Origin: Sycobia sp. Sy_11
Lineage: Eukaryota > Arthropoda > Insecta > Hymenoptera > Epichrysomallidae
NCBI GenBank assembly: GCA_018907035.1
Contig: JACCIC010000005.1
Coordinates: 2,961,001 to 3,025,000 of the forward strand
Reading direction: 5' to 3'
Length of the DNA stretch: 64,000 nt
The notes under the pieces were generated by a model. The model did not search any database, was not told where the DNA came from, and worked only from the letters and a program-made list of their open reading frames with translations. Positions 12,309-24,079 of the stretch are shown piece after piece. Position 1 is the stretch's first letter, and the number at the start of each line of letters is the position of its first letter. The position numbers were made by a program, and so were the translations under genes.

Positions 12309-13354
12309 GCCTGTCACAAAAGTGTTATTTAGCGAAGAAAAATCGTTAAACGGCCTTTCCCTTCCGTGCCGATGGCGCATGGGGAAAGATTCGAGGACGC
12401 TCGAAATTTAAGGGGTGCGTAAAAAAATTAATTTTAGAAGGAAAAAGAGAATAAAAAAAATTAGACCTCTTTATCTCTGGAAAATGCCGGGGCGACATCA
12501 GTTGTTAAAAGATTTTAGTACTACTGTAAAAATGACGTTCGGGACCGTAAAAATAACCGACCTAATAAAATTACAGGACGGCCGTTCGGAGCTTGAGAAG
12601 AGCTTGCCGTTAACCTGATTTTCAATCCCATTATTACAAGGGAGATCCTAGATTTTTTTTTTCAGGCGTCGCGTCGCCGCGCTTCGCCGCCCCCTTCTAA
12701 AGAGTTACTGCTCTATGTATAAATAAACGTAAAAATTATAATTCATTTAGATTGTCTTTTACAACGCCATGTTGCCGTAAGAACTAGTTTTGCGAATAGA
12801 CTTTATGCTATTATTAAATCTTGTACAGTGTATTGATTCTTTATTCAATACACTTTTTTGTTTGAAACCATACTGAATCTCCTATTTATATTATAAAAAT
12901 ACATTAAACAATATGGAGCACCAGTGTGTAGAATGGCAATGGACGGATTTGATTTTTAAATACATTATTCTTGCGCGGTAAGAGAGTACCCAACTTACTT
13001 CACTTTATGCAGCAACGAAATGAAAATCTCGGTTATTTTACAACGAACATAAATTAACACAAATTTAATTATAAAAGCGAAGGTGGATAAGATCGTCCCT
13101 CCCGAAGCAACAAATTAAGTCGCGTCGTAAGAAATATGTCGCTGTAAAATAAAGAAATCGAATGGATCATAGCCCGAGCCCCACGGGGGCGTTCCGCGTC
13201 CGATATTATTATACTTTTTTCGAAATACATGAACTGCTTTTTTCCACCTCGTAAATCACCCCGAGCACGCGGCATACTAAAACTTTCGAAAACAGGCGCC
13301 CTACGCAATTCCCCGCGAAAAGTAAAACGAAAGGTGAAAAAAGGAGGAAAAAAC

Positions 13355-13460
13355 AGAGGGAGAGAGAGAGAGTGAGAGAGACAGTGGGAGAAAGTGAGAG
13401 GGACAGTGTATAGGATGTATTGGAGAAAGTGAGAAAAAGAGAGAGAGAGAGAGAAGGAGA
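13355..13460 (+). repeat. Imperfect GA-rich tract
   Basis: GA units interrupted by GT and AAA over about 100 bases. Confidence 0.8.
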
Positions 13461-13594
13461 AACTATATCTCGCTAGCCGAGTGAAAAACAATATAAGCCG
13501 TGCTTAAAAATAATTAGAACTCATGCAAATGCATACCGAGCCTGCCCGTCGCCTCGCCAATATTATAAAACACGAGCTTTATAACATCGTGGCT

Positions 13595-13596
<2 letters not shown>

Positions 13597-13639
<43 letters not shown>
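13597..13639 (+). repeat. (CT)n array
   Basis: Pure CT. Confidence 0.95.
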
Positions 13640-13642
<3 letters not shown>

Positions 13643-13927
13643 CTCCCGCCCACCCTCTCTCAGTATCTCTCCGTCGGCATATACGGAGGTAGGCACCCAC
13701 ACAATCGCGTCGTGGGGAGATTATCATCGGCGGCGGCATTCCCGCTCCTAATGAAAAATAGCCTGTGCCCGTTCCTGCCTATCTTTTCCTCTGTCTCTCT
13801 CTCTCCCCCTATACTGCCACGGATCCGGAGGGGCCATTTTGAATTATGTCCCTCGCGATACGCAAATGAAAGAGAACGAGTACCGAAGGTACCCCCTCCC
13901 CTCCGAGTATGGAAGATACGAATTGAC

Positions 13928-13929
<2 letters not shown>

Positions 13930-13997
<68 letters not shown>
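13930..13997 (+). repeat. Compound (TA)n(GT)n array before exon B
   Basis: TA run passing directly into GT, ending 75 bases before the exon B acceptor. Confidence 0.95.
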
Positions 13998-14072
13998 TCG
14001 ACTTTTTTAGTTCCACTTTTTCCGCTGCTAATATTTCAACCGGTGGTTTTTTTTTCCCCTCGATGCACACAG

Positions 14073-14300
14073 GCAAGCCACCGCCGACGGTCAGCTGGTA
14101 TCGCAACGGCTCCCTGGTGGGCGGCTCGAGCCGCGGCGAGACCGACTCGGAGGTGGGCGGCGGCGGCGACGGCGTCAGGCGTAGCGAGCTCACCATCAAG
14201 AACCTCGGACGCCACGACGTGAACGCCGAGCTGACCTGCAGCGCCAGCAACAACAATCGCTCCCAGCCGCTCACCGCCCGCGTCCGCGTCAACATGACTT
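14073..14300 (+). CDS. Sidestep-family Ig receptor, internal exon B (second half of the same Ig domain)
   Basis: This exon completes the Ig domain begun in exon A. The acceptor is strong: a run of T and C, then gcacacag ending at 14072; the donor is GTAAGT at 14301. The 228 bases are gc (finishing the Gly codon), 75 codons and one t, so the exit is phase 1. The peptide opens KPPPTVSWYRNGSLVGG, where the Trp is the C-strand core residue. Near its end lie SELTIKNLGRHDVNAELTC and SASNNNRSQP, where the Cys pairs with the Cys of exon A, and it closes RVRVNMT. Sequons are NGS, NRS and NMT, as expected for an extracellular domain. Between the C and E strands is a Gly/Ser/acidic insert (GETDSEVGGGGDGVRR) that looks like a flexible loop. 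Codons are strongly G/C-ending, unlike the flanking intron. Downstream domains were not found. Sidestep is clearly the best fit; another insect Ig receptor is possible. Confidence 0.85.
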
Positions 14301-14342
14301 GTAAGTACATTGGCTTTGAGCATGTGTACACACACCCAACTA

Positions 14343-14344
<2 letters not shown>

Positions 14345-14386
<42 letters not shown>
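14345..14386. repeat. (TA)n array after exon B
   Basis: Begins 44 bases after the exon B donor. Confidence 0.95.
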
Positions 14387-14389
<3 letters not shown>

Positions 14390-14392
<3 letters not shown>

Positions 14393-15350
14393 ATCAAAAA
14401 TTTTATTTCTGCGAGAAATAATAATCAGGAGTTAGTGACGATTTGCAGAAACAATGTTCGATGATCAATTCTTACAGCCTATTTTTTACAGAAACGATTT
14501 CTCTAAAATTTTTCAAACAAGAAATTTGAACGTAATGACGCACTGATCTTAGATTTATTACACTGACTGAAACTTTCAAATCTCAAATTAACTATAAAGC
14601 AACCACATACCAATATCTGAAAATTACAAATACTCTATTCATGAACGTATTCGTAAAGTTAGTGTACTATTTTTGTTTCTATACCAGCTGGCTAAAAATA
14701 TAATCTTACAAGGTCAATATAAACTTTGCATTAACGTGAACATATTAATTATGAATAAATTATCGATGGAAATTGAAAGTTGAAGTATTGAATAGATAAT
14801 CAGATTCTCCTTCCCAAAGTTCATTTAAGGATTCTTGTGCAATAAAGATTTTTGTATAAGCTGGTTGCTGACTTCTCTGTAACTTATTGCCAACTTAGAT
14901 GCCAATTTGCTTAATTTTCATAGTAATGCTGCACTTAAAAATAAATGTATATTTTGTTCTAAGCAATATGTGTTTATGTAAAGGTGAACGAATACTAAAT
15001 AAATATCTTTTGAGATAAACTTAATATTTTAAATTATAATATAAAAAAAATTAGTGGACGGAATTATCAACTCCACTTTAATTAACAGAAATAATAGACG
15101 ATGACTCGTTATCAATCTAAGAGATGGCTTAGATTACTAAAACTTTGCAATGATCATCTCTCTATTCTTCGAGATATGTTTTGAGATGACACTTAATTAT
15201 GTAGGGCAGTATAATGTGAAATACGTAAACTTAAATGAATGATAAATATAAATATACATATTATAAGGGAAAAATCAGTAATTATTCAAAATATCGAGAA
15301 TTAAACTTTTTTACACACTGGTAACATTCAAGACATTATATTCTTAAAGC
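14390..15350. other. AT-rich intron, nothing recognised
   Basis: No exon or repeat seen. Confidence 0.5.
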
Positions 15351-15354
15351 GATC

Positions 15355-15600
15355 TAGTCCGAGTCCAGTCCCGAGGGAAACCTACTTTCCCTCGACCCTG
15401 TCTCGTATGCCCGACCCACAAACGAATCGAAATCTACGCGCCTCGCGCACGACTCCGCAACTTTTCAATGTTTCACGCCAGGATTGAGAGGGGGGACGGA
15501 GGCTGTTTTAGCCAGGCAAAGGGGAAAACTGTCGCGCTGTGACGCTTCTGACGAAGTGGGACCTAGAGAGAAGCTGACGCGGCACTCGGGATTTGTTTTC
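15355..15600. other. Short CpG-rich block after exon B
   Basis: GC-rich segment ending in a TA run. No Ig3-like frame was found. Confidence 0.4.
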
Positions 15601-15601
15601 T

Positions 15602-15603
<2 letters not shown>

Positions 15604-15644
<41 letters not shown>
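15604..15644. repeat. (TA)n array
   Basis: Pure TA. Confidence 0.95.
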
Positions 15645-15647
<3 letters not shown>

Positions 15648-15792
15648 CGCAAAGCGAAGGAAGAAAAAAATTGGCAGAAGTGTATTGGGAAGGACGGGCG
15701 GTTTGGATTTTTATCCGTGGTGGCGGGCAGCGAGTACGACAACTCGATGTGTATTAGTGCTGGTAAACATGTAGTTTCTTGTTACATCTATG

Positions 15793-15850
<58 letters not shown>
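15793..15850 (+). repeat. Compound (TA)n(CA)n array
   Basis: TA run continuing into about 21 CA units. Confidence 0.95.
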
Positions 15851-15853
<3 letters not shown>

Positions 15854-16078
15854 TTTTTTTAAGGGAAAAGAAAAGCAGAGGCGAAGCGACGCCTCTCCGG
15901 CGATAATTCTCCTTGGAAAATGCTTTTTGTCCCCCTTCCCTCCCCCGTACTCCTGGCCGCGTTAACGAGAGTAATAAACACTTTCGCGAAATAATTGAAA
16001 TCGTAAAAAATCCCGCTTGAAACCAATATTTAGGCGATGCTGTACAGCGCGAGAGCGAAGAAAAAATCGCTACCGCTT

Positions 16079-16102
16079 CAAAAAAAAAAAAAAAAAAAAA
16101 AA
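16079..16102 (+). repeat. Poly-A tract
   Basis: About 23 A residues. No retroposon body was identified before it. Confidence 0.9.
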
Positions 16103-16635
16103 GAAGAACAGAAAAATTGGATTTTTCGGTTATGGTCATTTTCGTTATTAGCTCGTGGATATTAAAATTTTCATTACTTGAAATTCTAGTTTTAGCGATA
16201 TCGGGATGTATTTATTAATATTATCAGACACAGTGAAGAGAACGAATGCGTCATCTAGTATTCTATTGATATAAAATATAAAATAGAATAGAGACATCGC
16301 GGGTTGATTCATTTTTATTCGCGTGCTATTTTTATTGTATAATATCAATCTCAAATTGAAGCACAGATATATCGCCGTGAAGTTATACAGCCGTAAATAA
16401 TCTACTGCACGGCTGCATTCTTTCGTTTATCAATCTGTTCCGACTACGCAGTGTAGATATTGTATGACGATAGAAGCCAAAGAAAATCCTATTCGACAAT
16501 TACTAAAATCATTGTATAGATTTTGTAATGGAAAAGGAGCGCTTACACACCCGTGCGATATATTATACGCGTGGAATATGCATCTGTAACGGGAATTTAT
16601 TCATTGTCAGGCTGATGAATTAGATACAGAATCCG

Positions 16636-16695
<60 letters not shown>
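16636..16695. repeat. (TA)n array
   Basis: About 28 units. Confidence 0.95.
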
Positions 16696-16698
<3 letters not shown>

Positions 16699-17703
16699 GA
16701 TTCGCTATTATCCACTATATCACGTTTTATCTTACGGAAGATATTTGTACACGTACCGGAAAGAAAAATTTCAGAAATAGCGCTTACGAAGTATCCGAAG
16801 AAGGGAAAAACCGAAAATATCTATCCGTATATGTGGATATAATACACATATAAATTTATTAGCAGTAAACGTGGAATTGTTCAAGTTTAAAGAATATAAA
16901 TTTCAGAAATATATATATATATAGAATTAATAGGAAAAACAAAAACAGGACGAATAGCTTCACGATATCTAGTTTACTTATCGGCTGCATTTACGATTGC
17001 TGGTACTCGACGAACTTCGAGTTACATATACCTGAATTATATTTTCTATCTACAGTAATTCCCGAAAGTTTATTCAACATTTTTTGTTGTTCCAATGACC
17101 AATGTATTGTTTAAACGAATATGTGATCGATGGTGCATTCATTCTGTGGATTCAATACAATCGTATTAAAAGAATAAGTAAAAAATAATATTTAAAATTT
17201 TTCGAAATCTTTATGAAAGCGATTGCAATATTTATAAAGTAGATTGAAGTATTTATGAAATTATAAATCTTCATTCAATCATTCGAAATCAGCTGAAACC
17301 ATTAGAAATAAGTGTAAATAGTTTTAAATTATAAGCGCAACAAAAGATCTACCAAATCTATGAAATCGCACAATATTCTGATATCATCTTGACTTTACTG
17401 GTCAATGAACTAGTTCCTCTATTTTATAATACTACATTATCGATCATGCTTTTAAAAAATTTATTTAAGCGACATCTCGTGCTTGAAAATCGCTCGAAAC
17501 TCTTTTACGAAAATTCAATTTTCAATCGATCACGGTTAGACTTTTCAGTGAAGGTATAGAGAAAAAGAATTCCAGAAAGATTATATAGAGAGTACATTCA
17601 ATTAAAGACACTAGAAATATGCTCATAACAATTTTTAGTAGATTTCTTCCTTAATAAGAGACGTTGAGCATTTGATTAAATATTTAAATGTTGAGCATTA
17701 ATG

Positions 17704-17745
17704 AAATATAATCTATCAAATATAATCTATCAAATATAATCTATC
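17704..17745 (+). repeat. 14-base tandem repeat, three perfect copies
   Basis: The unit aaatataatctatc is repeated three times without mismatch. Confidence 0.9.
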
Positions 17746-18347
17746 AAGTCAACACGCCTTTATATTCAGTAAGTTGTTTAAGAATTAAAAAAAGTTGAAT
17801 GAGATTTATTAAAATTTGACACTTATTAGTAAAAAATGTCAAAGCTTAGAAAAACAAAGAACTAGTTTAAGGAATTATCGAAAAAAAATCAAACGTATCA
17901 GCTATTCGTTGACTTAATATTTCAAATACTGAAAGAAATTTTTTTTTATGTATCCAAGTATTGAATTTAGTAAGAAAAACAAAAGCCTTCGGGAAGGAAC
18001 CTTCTGGAGTGGAACTGCATATATATTTTTGTTCTCCTAATTTTGGTCATGAAAGTGGCTTCACAACTTAAACTAAATCGTCTGAATGAAATGCTTTTCA
18101 TCAAATTTATTATTTATTTATTATTTATCACTTCTGAGATTTATTACCTCTAATTGCATGAAGCCGTAAATAGACAATTTCAATTAATTAAGTCTTGTAT
18201 TAATTAATTAAATTATTATTACTCTATTTTCGAATTTACCGAAGAAATGCGATCGATTGACGAGAACACGCATAAAGAAGCTTCTGGAGAGAAAAAAAAG
18301 TCGCAAACAAAAAGCTGCACCGACTGTCGATTATTTCTAGCACAAAT

Positions 18348-18349
<2 letters not shown>

Positions 18350-18388
<39 letters not shown>
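18350..18388. repeat. (TA)n array
   Basis: Pure TA. Confidence 0.95.
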
Positions 18389-18394
<6 letters not shown>

Positions 18395-20653
18395 TTTGTT
18401 GGGCTACGTGATGAATAATTAAATTTCGTGTCAGGACCCGCTTTTAATCTTGGAGCGATATTAACTTGAAAAATTCAGACTAGATTATTTTCCAAGTATG
18501 ACTTAATTTATTCATTCTAAATTGCCGGAGACTTGAGCATAATTTAAGCAGCCGGGCTTTAGTATTATATACACTACCGGCTGAAAATTCGCTTATACAG
18601 TCGAAAAGCCCAGGGATAAAATTTTAATGACGCAGCGTTCATTAGAGCGTGCTTTTTATAATTGACATTAAATCGCCCATGTTAGGTGGTGATGGGGGGG
18701 AGGGGAGGGCTATGTTAGTATATACACGGGAGCATCGTGCCTAATCGAGATAAAATAAAAAATCGTTTCACGAGCAATGATCAGCCAAACCGCGACGTGT
18801 TTCGGATCGATAATTTCGATCTTTCGGCGAATTCACGTGGTTGTACATGTGTATACGTGGATGCTAAAAGCGAGTACCCGTGTACTTAGGGATCGTCCAT
18901 GGATTATCGTATCAATAAAGGGCGGGTCATAACAAAACAGACGGGGCAGGGGAGTTTTCGCTAGAATAACGTTGACATTAAATTTCTAGCTTTAAAAAAA
19001 AAATGTTTTCGTAAGGCGCGAAATAATGTTTCGCGCATATTTCAGACGCTCGTCTTCATACACAGAATAGTCTGCTTGTATCCTTTCAATATCATTCGCG
19101 TTCAGAATGGGACTGGCAAATCCAATTATCTCGAATATTATTTTCACATATAACGACAATCGATATTTTCAATTTTGTCGATTCTGTCTATAAAATCTCA
19201 TGGATTCATCTAGAAAATAACCATATTTCGTATTCGTATAGAACTGAGTTATACTGAATGAAAAAGAAATTTGTAAATTCAAATTGCGTAGAATATTCAT
19301 CCACTATTGTTTTTAGAATTCCCTATATTTTTGTATATAATGATTAATTTGCTTAATTAATTTAATTAATTAAGACACTAAGTTTAGGCAAGTCAAACGA
19401 TTCATTATTCATCGCTTATAAAGCTTGCCTATCTATATACTCGAATAATGAGTCATAGAAAGCATTTATCAATATTTTCGTGTTTTTAAAAATCCACATT
19501 CTTTTATGTAGAACTGGGAGTATAAACGTATCGATAGTCTGCAACAAATAAATGTAATCTATCTGTAACATCTGTAACAATATCCGTAATCGATCAATGC
19601 TTCTTAAAAATCTCTAAAGCATCACGCTACATATTTGGCGCAGTTCTCTTTCGTTTCTATCTCCGTCAAAAACAGGTCGCGCGGTAAGTGAATATCATTT
19701 CAATAAATTATGAGATCTAAAAGTTGATCTGGAATTTTGTGGGGCGTGGAGATATGTATTATTAGTCGACCAGTGTGAATGATGAAAGAATCTACCAATC
19801 GCTAGCATAGTTTATGAATCATATAGATCCTAACCGCGATCGAGATGAAATTGAAAAGAATCGTCCGGCTATACATAGACCGCACCATTCCCCATCGAAT
19901 ATTCCAGCTCTTGCCTCGAACGGGGAAATTACGCGTACCTCGAACGCTAGCACGCGCTCATGTTAAAATCCGCGGAAAAGTAAAAACTCAGCGGAAACCG
20001 CAAGTACTATGTATACGTACGTGGGGCGCGGGAGGGAGGGAGACAGGGAGGTTTCGTAGCGCGTCCTTGGGCAAGTAACGGAGGCCAGGACGGGGACTAA
20101 GGAGCGGTGGGGAGAGGGGGTGGCAATAAGCGACGCGGAATCAAGATGGACGACACAATTTGCCCGAAGTTACATACATATATATATATATATATACGCT
20201 GTGCGGGAGAGATAGCTGACGCGTTGCATGCGCGCGCGCGCTCGGATTCCCCATGGGTGCGCGCATCAGTCGCTCCCCTCCCCTTTCCGGACCCATCGCG
20301 CGCATCCGCGCTGCGTGCGTCTCGCGAGGAGGACGCAGCCCGCCCCGTCTCTATAAGTCGAGGCGAAGCGCGCCCTCTGACTTTTTCAAATCGCCGCCGC
20401 ACTCGCGTATGAAATTGCGGGAATTCCTCTCTCGCCCATTCCCAAGGCTACTGCCTCCACCCCTCTATCCCCCGCTCTCTGTCTCTTTATCTCTGGCTAG
20501 GTGCTTCCTCGCTGGCTCTCTCATTTCGTTTTTACGCCCGGTGGGAGCTCGCTTTCGCCCGCTCTCCGTCTATCTCGCGTTATTCTCTTCTCTTCTGCCT
20601 CTTCTTCTGCTTCGCGCCGGCATATAAGATGATCCTTTTAGAGGAGAAAGAGG

Positions 20654-20658
<5 letters not shown>

Positions 20659-20688
<30 letters not shown>
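20659..20688 (+). repeat. (GA)n array
   Basis: Pure GA with a GA-rich fringe. Confidence 0.95.
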
Positions 20689-20696
<8 letters not shown>

Positions 20697-20912
20697 CGGG
20701 AGATGCTTAGGGAATAAATGGACGGTGAAAAAGAGTATTTGGCTGCGAATGCACCGAGCAATTTTTGCTTGTTTTATACGAGCTCAAAGCGTTTTAACGG
20801 ATTATACGTCCTGCTGTAAAAGGTGAAACTGGGTCTCCGAGACGTTCTCTGTATTTTCGAGATATTAGTCTTTGTCATTAGGTATTTCAATTATTATTTG
20901 AAGTAGAACAAA

Positions 20913-20913
<1 letters not shown>

Positions 20914-20954
<41 letters not shown>
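20914..20954. repeat. (TA)n array
   Basis: Pure TA. Confidence 0.95.
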
Positions 20955-20958
<4 letters not shown>

Positions 20959-22030
20959 ATTCTCCAAAAAACTACTATAGGTAGTTTCCTAATTTTATAA
21001 GTATCTTTTCAATTCTACACCATCCGTTCGTGGAGCATTGAAAAATCGTTGATATTTTTTCTTGACTTTGTGAAAAATTCCACCGCATCGTGTTGCGATA
21101 TTTTGGTAATAAGTCAATCGGAGAAAAAAAAGCAGTCGAACTAAAAGTAAATATCCACCGCTAATGAATGGACCGAGCGGAGAATCGGAACGTCCCGTAT
21201 AATATCGGCGAGATTTATCAATTCCTTCTAAAAATAAATTCCCCAACAATGGAGGGCCGCCGCCGCAGCAGCGTACGCAAAAGTTTACCTAAGAGAAGGC
21301 CGCATTTTCACGGGATTCGCTTTCGCCTGCGGAGCGCGTGCAAAACCAAATGAAAATAATCAACCAAAAGAAAAAAAAAAAAAAAAACAAGAACGAAGGC
21401 CGGAGAGAAAGAGGGATATTCGCGACTATAGCTCCCTGTTGAGGCGGGAGGATGAAGAGAGTGCCTAGAGTATACACGCAACGCATGCGGGCGGGGGGGG
21501 GGCGGCGAGGTGAAAAAAAAATAAACGAACCAAAAACAAGAGAAAAAAGGTGAAGGGAAACTGGGTAACGTTGAGCGGCAGCGTTGAAAAAAAAAAAGGA
21601 AGATATAACCATCCACAGACGGACGGGCGCGCGTGCGCCAACTAAACCCGGAGAATAAACGGGGAAGCGGAACCACGGACGAGAGAGCTCGGCGAAGGGG
21701 TGGGTAGCGCAAAAAAGAATCGCATTAAGCGGCCGCACGTCGCGCGCGCACGTAATTAGTATGCATACGCGTCGAGCCGCTGCGGTGCGGCGCAGCCGAA
21801 TGAAGGAAAGAAAGGCAAAGAAACAAAGCGCGGGGGAGGTGAGGGGGGGGGAGAAAATGCGGACGTGCAGACGAACAGATTTTTACGCGTCGGGGCGGCG
21901 GGTCAGAGGATTCGCCTCCTCCCACCCGAGCGGCGGGCGCTTCAATTGATGCTTGACGGACGAGCCGAGGCAATACAGCGTCGCGAGCGCGCCTATTTCC
22001 TCTTCGTTTCTTTATGTACGCTTTAAGCAG

Positions 22031-22123
22031 TGACAATGAGTTTGACCTCGAGTTTGGTATCTCGAATAGATCGATGCTGCATCTGTCGTCCCAAATACGA
22101 CCGGTTGGCGAAACACATCCATG
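22031..22123 (+). CDS. Possible small exon with a Cys/His zinc-finger-like peptide
   Basis: After a ctttaagcag acceptor-like site, 93 open bases (phase 1 in, phase 1 out) reach gtagga, a weak donor. The peptide ends RCCICRPKYDRLAKHIH, a CxxC plus HxH arrangement resembling compact C2H2 fingers with an RL-x-x-H core. The spacing is not that of a classical finger (nine residues between the second Cys and the first His), and a zinc finger would be out of place inside a Sidestep extracellular region. It could belong to another transcript or be chance. Confidence 0.12.
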
Positions 22124-22410
22124 GTAGGAGTGAATTCGTCTTCCCCTCTCCCCCCTCTCTCTCTCTCTCTCTATGGCCTTGTAGACGCCTTTCACCCTTT
22201 TCCCTTAGTTACCTTACCTCCTTTCGCTATAGATATATATAATTTGCTCTCTGGAACACTCGGTGATAAGCTCATCAAATTTCCACATTACGCGGGGCGG
22301 GCCACTCGGTACTTCCGGTCGGGTTCATCCTCAGGGGTCGTGGAAGCGGACCTTGCAAACGTGTGTGTGTCCCTATATATGCATGTATGTTAAATTCTAC
22401 TATGTATATC

Positions 22411-22412
<2 letters not shown>

Positions 22413-22451
<39 letters not shown>
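22413..22451. repeat. (TA)n array
   Basis: Pure TA. Confidence 0.95.
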
Positions 22452-22540
22452 TCATGCAAGGCGCATCAATAAACTGGCAGCCGAATTCAAAACGCATATA
22501 TATACATATAGTTTCTTGAATATGTCAGCAAGTATATTCA

Positions 22541-22541
22541 A

Positions 22542-22574
<33 letters not shown>

Positions 22575-22587
22575 GTCTCTCCCTTGC

Positions 22588-22661
<74 letters not shown>
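22541..22661 (+). repeat. Long CT array with interruptions
   Basis: About 120 bases of CT with a short TTCTCTGTC...TTGC break. The longest pyrimidine tract in the window. Confidence 0.95.
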
Positions 22662-23282
22662 TCTGTCTATGTATGTATAGATCCTGAATTACTAGCGAAG
22701 AAAAGCTGGTATATGCAGAGTCGGAGTATTATGTATGTATATATATGATACGGTCGATGAGCGACGGAGAGCCTTCGTTTTGCTGCAACGGTTCATTCGT
22801 GTACGTCAAAGCTTCAGTTTTCCATAGAGTGTTTGATATGAGAGAGAGAGAGGGAGAGGGGCACAGATAAGTACTTCTGTTAAATGCACTCGAATCAAAC
22901 TAAATTAAGAAAGAATATCTATTAAAATAATGGCGATTTATTCGACAGGCCTAATAAATACTTTCAAAAATTCGTTGCGAATACAAAACTCATTTAATAG
23001 GCGCCAATAACACAGTACGAGTTCTCAAGACGAAAGATAGCAAAATTTCTACTTTTATTTTTACAATGAGATTCTAATTTTATTTTTGCAAATATGCGTC
23101 ACAGATCCTAATACGACAAATTTCTGTTCATACTTATGAAATGATGAAATACGCAGTAACGTGTTGTAACGCTAAAAATTTTCTGAGTTGAATTATGCTA
23201 CAATAAATGCTACAAATAATCTATTGTACTATTACTCATGAAATTTAATTAGATTATTTAATAATTCATCAATCGTAGAGTC

Positions 23283-23287
<5 letters not shown>

Positions 23288-23319
<32 letters not shown>
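23288..23319 (+). repeat. (GA)n array
   Basis: Pure GA in an AT-rich setting. Confidence 0.95.
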
Positions 23320-23323
<4 letters not shown>

Positions 23324-23949
23324 TTCCGGTGTTCAGTGAATGAATGTTGTTATACATTGCATATATATGCCATATCGGTCTCGTTCTAATTTTGTATTAG
23401 CTATAATTCAATATACAGTTATAATATAAAGTCTCAATATGAGCAATGTATGTTGTGTAGCTACAGAGCATTTTCGTTCGAAGCCTGATGATTTTTGTTA
23501 TTATATGATAGAAACGTCATAGTTATGCATAACTAAGCATATCCCTTATGTTTCTTCGTTAATTTCAATAAATATTCAAATTCAATAAAATTAAATCCAT
23601 ATATTATATCTATATATTATGAAATATATTAAATTATTAAATTCTATTATTTATTCCTTCTATCATTACGCTAGAATTATGCAGAATATCGAACGTTTTA
23701 ATTTTTTATTGAAACTTTGAGAATTGTATAAATATTTTGCTTAATAATAGGAAATATATTATTTTGCATTGTGTAATATAAATTAAAGTGGCGTTGCTTG
23801 GAATTGTTTGAAATATAGTCCGTGTTCCTTCCAATCGTCGAATTCTGATTTCTCTCTATACAAGTTCCGTTTTGAACATGCGCAGATCCACAATTTAGTG
23901 AATCCGTTATTCCCCCTGCGATCCATAACGACGTATACCATAATATCTG

Positions 23950-23975
23950 CAAATAAATAAATAAATAAATAAATA
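23950..23975 (+). repeat. (AAAT)n array
   Basis: About six units. Confidence 0.9.
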
Positions 23976-24079
23976 TTACCGCCTCTCTTCTAATAAAATA
24001 CAAGAATTATTCTAATCGCCCTGAAAATAAATTAACTCCTATAAAAGAATTTTCGCGTTATGTATTCCGTTCGAAATGT

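Larger units (their letters stand above)
8756..14072 (+). other. Intron between exons A and B, 5.3 kb
   Basis: A GT-AG intron with donor GTGAGT and an acceptor preceded by a long T/C tract. It is phase 1 and splits a glycine codon. It holds TA, CT, GA and GT microsatellites, a GC-rich open block at 11706-11930 and a possible cryptic terminal exon near 12665. Confidence 0.8.
16700..19830. other. AT-rich region with homeodomain-type words
   Basis: No gene seen. It contains a 14-base tandem repeat, a TA array, and two clusters of TAATTA/TTAATTAA words at 18181-18215 and 19341-19374 that could bind homeodomain proteins. Such words are common in AT-rich DNA. Confidence 0.4.
19840..22250. other. 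CpG-rich cluster in the downstream region
   Basis: Several GC-rich sub-blocks (around 19850-20630 and 21440-22040) separated by GA and TA repeats. tcaagatgga at 20141-20150 is a YY1/Pho-like word. Open frames on both strands are Arg/Ser/Pro-rich and look incidental. A candidate enhancer or promoter cluster. Confidence 0.4.
22680..24060. other. AT-rich region, nothing recognised
   Basis: Holds a GA array (23288-23319) and an AAAT array (23950-23975). No gene seen. Confidence 0.5.

Noticed and set aside
13660..14335. Minus-strand frames opposite exon B
   Set aside because: Shadows of the GC-rich exon and of arrays; no domain, and the plus frame gives a clear Ig domain.
13523..14464. 313-codon frame covering exon B
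   Set aside because: Only the part 14073-14300 is coding. The rest is intron read through CT, TA and GT arrays, and the splice signals are clear.
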